Position numbers and translations under genes: made by a program. The notes beneath the pieces are model-generated. The model was not told the origin of the DNA, did not search any database, and saw only the letters and a program-made list of their open reading frames with translations. From Coprococcus sp. (GTDB lineage Bacteria > Bacillota > Clostridia > Lachnospirales > Lachnospiraceae), in the NCBI GenBank assembly GCA_016297325.1, contig JAEDGW010000074.1:1-13522 (forward strand): a DNA stretch of 13,522 bases. The letters run 5' to 3'. Positions 7,356 through 12,115 of this stretch are shown here, one piece after another (the first letter of the stretch is position 1; every line of letters begins with the position of its first letter).

Positions 7356-9074
7356 CTATAGATGGAATTCTTTCATTTTTTGAGTTAAGAACACATCTAT
7401 TTGCGTTCCGCCCTTAGGAATATTCAATTTCTGGCGTATTGTGCTGTTAACATTATATATAGCCTTACGATTAAGATACTCTGAAATCTCAGCACCATTA
7501 AAGCCAATGCAATATAAGCAGCAGCATCCTATTTCCCACTCGGTTAGATTCTGTTTACGTAAATATGACATAAATTTAGGATGAGAGATCATAAAAGTCT
7601 TTCTTGTTGACTCAAGAAACTCTTCTCTGTTCTCCATCAGTTTTCCCAACTCATTATAAGCAATCTTTTCAAACGAATCTGACAGTTCTGCTAAAATGAA
7701 CATATTCAGAACGTTCAAACGTTGTTCTACTGATGCCAGAATATCCTTATCTATCGACTTATCTTTTCTTATCTTCTTCAATTGTTCTATTTCCGATTTA
7801 AGGGAAGTAAACATTCTTTCTGTTTCTTCCTTCTCTTCTTTAAGAAGAACATATTGTGCCTCAACCTGCTCCTTTGCACCTACTATTACCTTCCGTTCCT
7901 CATCAAACCTGATCTTTTGAATGCGCTTTTCCTCTTTCACTTTCTTCATTCTCTGATAAATAATTACGAGCAAAAGAGCTATTATAATTAAGGTTAGAGA
8001 GATAATTATAATTGATAAATTTTGTCTAATGGCTTTAATCTCAGCGTTGAAGCGTTCTTCTATATACTTTGCATCACTTTTGACAGCTGCAACAGTAGTA
8101 TGGTCGCTCTCATATAGATACTCTTTATACAAGGATAAAGCTTCAGCATATCTACCAAGTTTCTCATAAAGTGCAGCAGCAGTCCAATAGTATGTAAGAT
8201 CCTGCTGCCCACCATAAATAATATATGAGTCCAACGACTTTAAAGCTGATTGATAATCATTTAAAGCCATATATGCATCAGCGACACATATCCAATTAAC
8301 CATAGATTCATCAGGAGTCGCAGCCAAGTAATCTTTGAGCGTATTTTGAATGTTTTCTACTGGTCCTTCTAATGAACGGTTTAATTTAATTCCATAATAT
8401 CTACTGATCTGTGATGTACTTAACAAATGCATATTAGAAGATAAGATCGCAAGATATTGATCTTCGGATTCTTTATCCTCTAATAGACTATACAAAACAA
8501 TAATATCATTAACGGCATTAAGATATCTTATAGAATCCTTTGCGGATAAATAGTATCGGGCAGCTGTTTGAGCCTGTTCAAGAGCAGATGGGTAATCAAA
8601 CACATCTCGATATGCCACCATTTTGGCTTTATATAGACGTGCTACAATTTTCTTATCAACCTGATTGGATATATATCGTTCGGCCTCCACAAACTTCTCC
8701 ATCGCCGCTTCGATATTACCGGCATTTTGATACACTCTTCCGGCATAATACAATGACTTAAAGCGTTCTTCATCTGTTCCGTGATACTTATAGTAGTTCA
8801 CAGCCGGAGCGATAATGCTATCCGTAGTAACATCAATGTAATTCTTATCCAGGGCCATTGAATACAGCAGCGAATGCTTGGCCTTGAGCTTCCTGGTTGT
8901 CAGTTCTTCTCTATTGACACACTCAAGTACCTTCAATGCTTCCTCCGGATGTTCTTCAATGTAAGCCTCAATGCCATTCAGAAGACTGCCAACTTCACTT
9001 GCTTCTTTGTTGCAAGCGCACAGCATCAAGAGGAAGATGAAGATTGAGTAAATGTATCTCATATATGTTCTCAT
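7356..9074 (-). CDS. Membrane-anchored TPR regulator with C-terminal helix-turn-helix-like domain
   Basis: About 572 residues. The N-terminus is a lipoprotein-like signal (FIFLLMLCAC, lipobox Cys at residue 21). Residues about 25-345 are helical repeats of TPR type, for example FKSLYYAGRVYQNAGNIEAA and YEKLGRYAEALSLYKEYL. A strong membrane helix lies at about 354-373 (IIIISLTLIIIALLLVII), then a charged coiled coil to about 440. The C-terminal segment at about 510-555 (LTEWEIGCCCLYCIGFNGAEISEYLNRK) has the look of a LuxR-like helix-turn-helix. This layout is common among Bacteroidetes membrane-bound one-component regulators: TPRs sense outside, the DNA-binding end sits in the cytoplasm. A TTG start at 9086 is possible but overlaps the -7 element; ATG 9074 or ATG 9062 is more likely. 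The gene lies just upstream of the peptide operon, which it probably controls. Confidence 0.82.
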   Translation of the reverse strand: MRTYMRYIYSIFIFLLMLCACNKEASEVGSLLNGIEAYIEEHPEEALKVLECVNREELTTRKLKAKHSLLYSMALDKNYIDVTTDSIIAPAVNYYKYHGTDEERFKSLYYAGRVYQNAGNIEAAMEKFVEAERYISNQVDKKIVARLYKAKMVAYRDVFDYPSALEQAQTAARYYLSAKDSIRYLNAVNDIIVLYSLLEDKESEDQYLAILSSNMHLLSTSQISRYYGIKLNRSLEGPVENIQNTLKDYLAATPDESMVNWICVADAYMALNDYQSALKSLDSYIIYGGQQDLTYYWTAAALYEKLGRYAEALSLYKEYLYESDHTTVAAVKSDAKYIEERFNAEIKAIRQNLSIIIISLTLIIIALLLVIIYQRMKKVKEEKRIQKIRFDEERKVIVGAKEQVEAQYVLLKEEKEETERMFTSLKSEIEQLKKIRKDKSIDKDILASVEQRLNVLNMFILAELSDSFEKIAYNELGKLMENREEFLESTRKTFMISHPKFMSYLRKQNLTEWEIGCCCLYCIGFNGAEISEYLNRKAIYNVNSTIRQKLNIPKGGTQIDVFLTQKMKEFHL

Positions 9075-9082
9075 TTTGATGA

Positions 9083-9091
9083 GCAAAATTA
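9083..9091 (-). promoter_or_regulatory. -7 promoter element of the TPR regulator gene
   Basis: TAATTTTGC on the minus strand matches TAnnTTTGC exactly. It ends only nine bases before the ATG at 9074, so the transcript would have a leader of a few bases, or about 15 if ATG 9062 is used. I find no well-spaced -33 TTG. Confidence 0.5.
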
Positions 9092-9298
9092 CACTTCTAT
9101 AGTTTCAACTTCAGGCACAAACGCCTTACAATCCTTATTTAGAAAACTCTGTTTCTCAACAAATTACATATCGCAAGATTGGATAAAATCTTGCAACGTA
9201 CTTGAAAGTTTAATGAAATTATATGATTGATTGTATCTGGGCACCTGTTCCATCTCTATTGTCTCTCTTTAGCATTTAGATGCCGGTGTCCTCGGTGC
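9092..9298. other. Non-coding stretch between the regulator and the first ncRNA, with one hairpin
   Basis: No convincing gene. There is one perfect eight-base inverted repeat, GCAAGATT / AATCTTGC at 9173-9194 with a six-base loop and no T-run. A 29-codon minus-strand ORF (9164-9253, MEQVPRYNQSYNF...) spans this hairpin but lacks a clear ribosome site. It could be a small peptide, a remnant, or chance. Confidence 0.4.
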
Positions 9299-9318
9299 AA
9301 AAGAAAGCGTGAACGCTT
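9299..9318 (-). terminator. Terminator of ncRNA copy A
   Basis: On the minus strand AAGCG / CGCTT form a short stem with a four-base loop (the arms can be drawn one base longer), followed at once by TCTTTTG. The equivalent position in copy B also has a hairpin plus T-rich run, although the stem sequence differs. Confidence 0.6.
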
Positions 9319-9498
9319 CTAGTGTACAACCTCGGGCTCTCGACTGCCTCCGATAATACAACAAGACTCGCCCACGCAAAACGCAGGCGCCAGTGCTCGT
9401 TGTACCCGTATCGGAAATTAATTGTCGAGATTAGAGGATCGAGTATAACAGCATTAACGCAATTATTCTATGTAATGTTCTTTATATTCACTTGCAGA
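9299..9498 (-). ncRNA. Structured non-coding RNA, copy A (candidate RNA antitoxin)
   Basis: About 200 nt, transcribed on the minus strand from the TATATTTGC element at 9504-9512 and ending in a hairpin plus TCTTTTG at 9299-9318. Plus-strand coordinates of the paired arms: TCTCGAC 9338-9344 with GTCGAGA 9424-9430; TCCGATA 9349-9355 with TATCGGA 9409-9415; TACAAC 9357-9362 with GTTGTA 9399-9404; CGCCCACG 9370-9376 region with CGCAGGCG 9382-9389 as the tip hairpin. Together they form one long nested stem. It is a diverged copy of the RNA at 9623-9839. The helices are kept through paired changes or G-U swaps, while the region outside them differs. No ORF is shared by both copies on this strand. 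It lies on the same strand as, and downstream of, the Abi/HEPN gene. Confidence 0.75.
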
Positions 9499-9503
9499 AC
9501 TCT

Positions 9504-9512
9504 GCAAATATA
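9504..9512 (-). promoter_or_regulatory. -7 element of ncRNA copy A
   Basis: TATATTTGC on the minus strand matches the Bacteroidetes TAnnTTTGC consensus. The 13-base core GCTATATTTGCAG (9502-9514 here) is identical at copy B (9843-9855) and at the Abi gene (10856-10868). I see no well-placed -33 TTG for this copy, so it may be weaker than copy B. Confidence 0.6.
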
Positions 9513-9622
9513 GCGATTTCTTCCAAATACAGCCTCCTTCCTATACGGAAAGAACTTAATATTCAGAAGCTATTTTCGCACTTATTTGACCTATGAGAGT
9601 ATTACAGAATGTCGAGAGCTAC

Positions 9623-9646
9623 AAATAAGGAAGCGTGGATGCTTCC
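9623..9646 (-). terminator. Terminator of ncRNA copy B
   Basis: On the minus strand GGAAGC and GCTTCC form a six-base stem with a six-base loop, followed by TTATTTG. This has the form of an intrinsic terminator and marks the 3' end of copy B. Confidence 0.65.
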
Positions 9647-9839
9647 TATGCACATCCTCACGGGTCTCGACTCCCTTCCGATGGTACAACGGAAGCGCCC
9701 ACGCTAAACGTAGGCGCCAATGCACGTTGTACTCGTATCGGAAAATTAATTGTCGAGATTAGAGGATCGAGTATAACAGCAATAACGCGGTTATTATTCT
9801 GTATAATATGTTCTGTTTGTTCTATCTATTCTCTTACGA
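9623..9839 (-). ncRNA. Structured non-coding RNA, copy B (candidate RNA antitoxin)
   Basis: About 215 nt on the minus strand, immediately downstream of the Abi/HEPN gene. Plus-strand coordinates of paired arms, from outside in: ATCCTC 9654-9659 with GAGGAT 9762-9767; TCTCGAC 9665-9671 with GTCGAGA 9752-9758; TTCCGAT 9676-9682 with ATCGGAA 9737-9743; GTACAACG 9684-9691 with CGTTGTAC 9725-9732; and a nine-pair tip hairpin 9695-9703 with 9709-9717. All helices nest into one long, interrupted stem. The 5' half before it is A+T-rich and mostly unpaired, apart from a conserved block containing GCTGTTATACTCGATCC. The minus strand has no ORF beyond 17 codons. Plus-strand readings with similar C-terminal parts in both copies are explained by the RNA duplication. 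An RNA antitoxin for the HEPN protein is the favoured role, by inference. Confidence 0.8.
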
Positions 9840-9844
9840 ACTCT

Positions 9845-9875
9845 GCAAATATAGCGAAAATCTTTTAACCACCAA
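9845..9875 (-). promoter_or_regulatory. Promoter of ncRNA copy B
   Basis: TTG (9875-9873, minus strand), 19 bases, then TATATTTGC (9853-9845): a full Bacteroidetes-type promoter. It lies between the Abi stop codon (9896) and the RNA, so the RNA can be made independently of the Abi mRNA as well as by read-through from it. Confidence 0.7.
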
Positions 9876-9895
9876 CCATTTATCTTAACCTGACC

Positions 9896-10789
9896 TTATT
9901 TCCAAAGAGGCTCCTGGTCCCAATTGGTATTGAAGCCCATTGCTCTCAAATCTATTTCAGGGAATAGATTGAATATGCCTGTCAATTTGTCCTTGAAGTC
10001 ATTGTTTGGCGAAATGATATCAAGGAAATACTTGATGATACAGATGTTGTAATATATCCTTCTCTTGTTCGTCGTAGAGGAGATCCAAGGCCTTGCCATA
10101 TTCTTCATATCATTCGGAATAATTGGATTGATCTTGTTCCACATTCTCGCATGATGACAGCACGAATTTCGAGTCAGCGTTATGACAGTCATCCACGAAT
10201 CCAGTACCGGAGCTTGAAGATGAAATGTCTTTGCAATGGCCTTTCTGATTCTCTGGTCTGCTAGATTGCTGTAAAGCCAAGTCATATTACCCAATGGAAG
10301 AATCTCGGCAGTGATCCAAGCAGGTGGGAAAGGATCTGTATAAGTCTTTTTGAAGTGTTCTATGAAATCCTCTCTCGATTTATTGTACTCATTGGTTATG
10401 AGGGTGATTGATTTCCCTGCCTTCGAAGAATTGCTATATGATGAGACATCTGTCATCCAGAATATATTGCCGCTCATCTGTGCTGTGACATTTGCAACAG
10501 TCTGACGGAATGCAATCTCGATCTTCTCAATCTCATTGAAAAGAAGCATCCTAAGTTTTTTATCAAAACGGTAAAGTCTCAGAACCCTGTCGAACGAGAC
10601 ATTATCCTTGAACCTGTGATCCGTCTTCGGTTCCTTTAGAAACGGATACATATACGCACTGAGCCTATAATAACCAATATTGTTAAGATATCTTTCAGCA
10701 CGATCTTCATCTGAAATTTCCAGTCCTCTCGACTTGAGGACCTGCACTAATTGAGCCGGAGAGCAGTATGTCTTATTAAAACGAGTCAT
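9896..10789 (-). CDS. Abi_2-family (AbiD/AbiF-like) HEPN protein, probable RNase toxin
   Basis: A 297-residue protein of normal length for the Abi_2 family of abortive-infection proteins. The N-terminal block carries the family pattern ERYLNNIGYYRLSAYMYPF (residues 32-50), followed by the helical region RLYRFDKKLRMLLFNEIEKIEIAFR (71-95). The HEPN catalytic motif is visible as R207-N208-x3-H212 (RNSCCHHARMWN), matching the Rx4-6H ribonuclease signature. The membrane is not involved; a cytoplasmic RNase that stops growth on phage infection is the family expectation. AbiF-type relatives have been reported as toxin-antitoxin systems with an RNA antitoxin and as relatives of the Cas13 ancestor. 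Here two structured RNAs sit directly downstream on the same strand. The gene has its own promoter and a terminator-like leader. Confidence 0.9.
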   Translation of the reverse strand: MTRFNKTYCSPAQLVQVLKSRGLEISDEDRAERYLNNIGYYRLSAYMYPFLKEPKTDHRFKDNVSFDRVLRLYRFDKKLRMLLFNEIEKIEIAFRQTVANVTAQMSGNIFWMTDVSSYSNSSKAGKSITLITNEYNKSREDFIEHFKKTYTDPFPPAWITAEILPLGNMTWLYSNLADQRIRKAIAKTFHLQAPVLDSWMTVITLTRNSCCHHARMWNKINPIIPNDMKNMARPWISSTTNKRRIYYNICIIKYFLDIISPNNDFKDKLTGIFNLFPEIDLRAMGFNTNWDQEPLWK

Positions 10790-10797
10790 AGTATAAT

Positions 10798-10839
10798 AAA
10801 AAAAAAATAGACCCGCCTATTTAAGCATTGTTAAGAGGC
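10798..10839 (-). promoter_or_regulatory. Terminator-like hairpin with U10 in the Abi leader
   Basis: The leader RNA of the Abi gene can fold GCCT / AGGC with an inner TTAA / TTAA, then runs into TCTA and ten U bases ending ten bases before the ATG at 10789. The stem is weak and interrupted, but hairpin plus long U-run is the shape of an intrinsic terminator. It could hold down full-length toxin mRNA unless relieved. The T10 run could also slip and vary in length. Confidence 0.45.
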
Positions 10840-10857
10840 TCGGCGAGTTCTAGTGCT

Positions 10858-10888
10858 GCAAATATAGCAACAATCGTGAAAACCACAA
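10858..10888 (-). promoter_or_regulatory. Promoter of the Abi/HEPN gene
   Basis: On the minus strand TTG (10888-10886, within TTTTG), a 19-base spacer, then TATATTTGC (10866-10858). The predicted leader is about 65 bases. The 13-base core around the -7 element is identical to those of both downstream ncRNAs. Confidence 0.75.
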
Positions 10889-10889
10889 A

Positions 10890-11174
10890 ATTTTCAAGAA
10901 AATTATAATCGGTGCAAAGAACCGTTTCATCAGAGCATCCTGTTAACGATGTATGAGAGTGTAATACTGCACTTTTCAAAAAGTGCTGAACATACTGTTT
11001 ATTGATGCAAAAATATGGAAACGGTCCTCTTAGGACGCGTCAAGGCCAAGACGAGATTTTTGAAAAATCTCCACCCTCCGGGTCGTATTTTCCAAAAATG
11101 CCTTGACACGTCCTGACCGTTTCAAAGGAGGCATCAAAAACAGTTTAAGTTCAACCATTTAATATTTCAAGATT
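10890..11174. other. Intergenic region between divergent Abi and ssb genes
   Basis: No ORF of note. It contains an eight-base hairpin GCACTTTT / AAAAGTGC (10969-10986), the large branched inverted repeat at 11018-11123, and an isolated AAAGGAGG (11124 onward) some 45 bases before the ssb start. I find no TAnnTTTG promoter on the plus strand, although the plus-strand genes must start here or be read from an unusual promoter. Confidence 0.6.
11018..11123. repeat. Large branched inverted repeat upstream of ssb-like gene
   Basis: The outer arms are GAAACGGTC (11018-11026) and GACCGTTTC (11115-11123). Next in are AGGACG-c-GTCAAGGC (11032-11046) and GCCTTGAC-a-CGTCCT (11100-11114), giving 6 + 8 pairs with one mismatch and a five-base bulge on the left. 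Inside lies a second hairpin, GAGATTTTT-g-AAAAATCTC (11053-11071). In single-stranded DNA or RNA this folds into a stable branched structure. Its place just ahead of a transfer-type ssb gene suggests a single-stranded-DNA promoter/priming site, an oriT-type structure, or an RNA leader switch. None can be settled here. Confidence 0.75.
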
Positions 11175-11471
11175 ATGAAATCAGACAATCTCGTACAACT
11201 TTCAGGATTCCTCACAAAGGATGTCATCACCAATGAAAAGAAGTCTTTTGCCGTCTTCACAATCGTCCGTAAAGTCGGAGAAGATACACTCTATATGAAC
11301 TGTATCGCATTCCCTAACCAGAAATTCAAGATTCCGTTCGACATCCTTGCAAAAGGGAACGAAGTCTTTGTTGCTGGCTACCTCAGGCCTAACAAATACA
11401 CCAAAGACGGCAAGACCACATACACCATCCAGCTGGTTGTAGAGAAAATCCGTGAAACCGACGAAAACTGA
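11175..11471 (+). CDS. ssb: Short single-stranded DNA-binding protein (SSB-like, OB fold)
   Basis: A 98-residue protein with the SSB strand pattern: NLVQLSGFLTKDVIT, then FAVFTIVRKVGEDTLYMNCIAF, then LAKGNEVFVAGYLRPNKYTKDGKTTYTIQLVVEKI. It would coat single-stranded DNA during transfer or replication of a mobile element. It is much shorter than chromosomal SSB and ends just after the OB fold (RETDEN). The flexible linker and acidic DDxPF tail that recruit partner proteins are absent. It opens the plus-strand cluster leading into pcfK and pcfJ. The ten bases before its ATG (TTCAAGATT) closely match those before the ATG at 11517. Confidence 0.8.
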   Translation: MKSDNLVQLSGFLTKDVITNEKKSFAVFTIVRKVGEDTLYMNCIAFPNQKFKIPFDILAKGNEVFVAGYLRPNKYTKDGKTTYTIQLVVEKIRETDEN

Positions 11472-11516
11472 TCACAACAACACTATGAGTACAATAACCT
11501 CTAAATCATCAAGATT

Positions 11517-11654
11517 ATGAACACACTACGTTACTCCCGTACAATGTCCCTCGAAGACATCATTTCCACCACTCCAGAACTCCAGGACTTCATCTCATCA
11601 TTAGGTCTCGTACCTAAATCATCTCCACAAGACATTAACCAAGATAACAACTAA
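11517..11654 (+). CDS. Small hypothetical protein (45 residues) upstream of pcfK
   Basis: Encodes MNTLRYSRTMSLEDIISTTP and continues to ...DINQDNN, predicted helical with a polar tail. It sits in the 187-base gap between ssb and pcfK on the same strand, with its stop four bases before the pcfK ATG. Its upstream bases ATCAAGATT-ATGAA resemble those of ssb (TTCAAGATT-ATGAA), suggesting the same translation signal. An 11-codon ORF (11485-11520) ends in an ATGA overlap with its start, so coupling is possible. Function not recognised. Confidence 0.6.
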   Translation: MNTLRYSRTMSLEDIISTTPELQDFISSLGLVPKSSPQDINQDNN

Positions 11655-11658
11655 CACT

Positions 11659-12114
11659 ATGGCAGCAGTATCTCACTCAGACATCAGATCTAAGGTATCA
11701 CCAGCGTTCTTCACCGCCATCGAATCATTCATAATGCAGAAGATGGATGCAAACGACCTCTTTGCAAAGAAGGTATGCAATCCACAGAAGAACCTGGACG
11801 ACTGCATTACATACATCTTGAACACCGTGCAGAAATCCGGCTGCAAAGGATTTGCTGATGATGAAATCTATTCAATGGCAGTACACTACTATGAAGAAGA
11901 AAACATCGAAGTCGGTAAGCTTGTTAACTGTCAGGTAGTAGTAAATCATCAGGTGGAACTCACTCCTGAAGAGATCGCCGAAATGCGACAGAAAGCCAAA
12001 GATGAAGTGTTCAGACAGGAACAGGATCGTCTGAAGAATCACAACAGCGTAAGGCGAACAGTAAAGCCTGCAACTACTCCACAACACGAAGAAGAAACCT
12101 TAACATTATTCTGA
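11659..12114 (+). CDS. pcfK: PcfK-like protein of conjugative elements
   Basis: A 151-residue protein matching the PcfK-like family: an N-terminal helical block (HSDIRSKVSPAFFTAIESFIMQKMDANDLFAKK), the conserved DDCITYILNTVQKSGCKGFADDEIYSMAVHYYEEE, and a charged C-terminal half. PcfK was named from the pCF10 conjugation region and in Bacteroidales is found beside pcfJ on integrative and conjugative elements. Its biochemical role is unclear. The last residues (EEETLTLF) resemble a beta-clamp-binding peptide. It ends one base before the pcfJ start, so the two are surely co-translated. Confidence 0.88.
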   Translation: MAAVSHSDIRSKVSPAFFTAIESFIMQKMDANDLFAKKVCNPQKNLDDCITYILNTVQKSGCKGFADDEIYSMAVHYYEEENIEVGKLVNCQVVVNHQVELTPEEIAEMRQKAKDEVFRQEQDRLKNHNSVRRTVKPATTPQHEEETLTLF

Positions 12115-12115
12115 T

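Noticed and set aside
9075..9086. TTG start at 9086 for the TPR regulator
   Set aside because: It overlaps the TAATTTTGC -7 element and adds residues ahead of a normal signal sequence. ATG 9074 or 9062 is preferred.
9164..9253. 29-residue minus-strand ORF (MEQVPRYNQ...)
   Set aside because: No clear ribosome site, a hairpin within it and no recognisable family. Mentioned only in the description of the non-coding stretch.
9299..9855. The two repeats as a transposon, MITE or CRISPR remnant
   Set aside because: No terminal inverted repeats, no target duplications, no transposase. With only two long units and no short spacers it is not a CRISPR array. Promoters and terminators fit RNA genes better.
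9322..9868. Two plus-strand reading frames (9322-9513 and 9635-9868) with similar C-terminal residues (KLIVEIRGSSITA)
   Set aside because: The likeness comes from the duplicated structured RNA. The frames lack ribosome sites, differ elsewhere, and the substitutions follow RNA pairing rather than codons.
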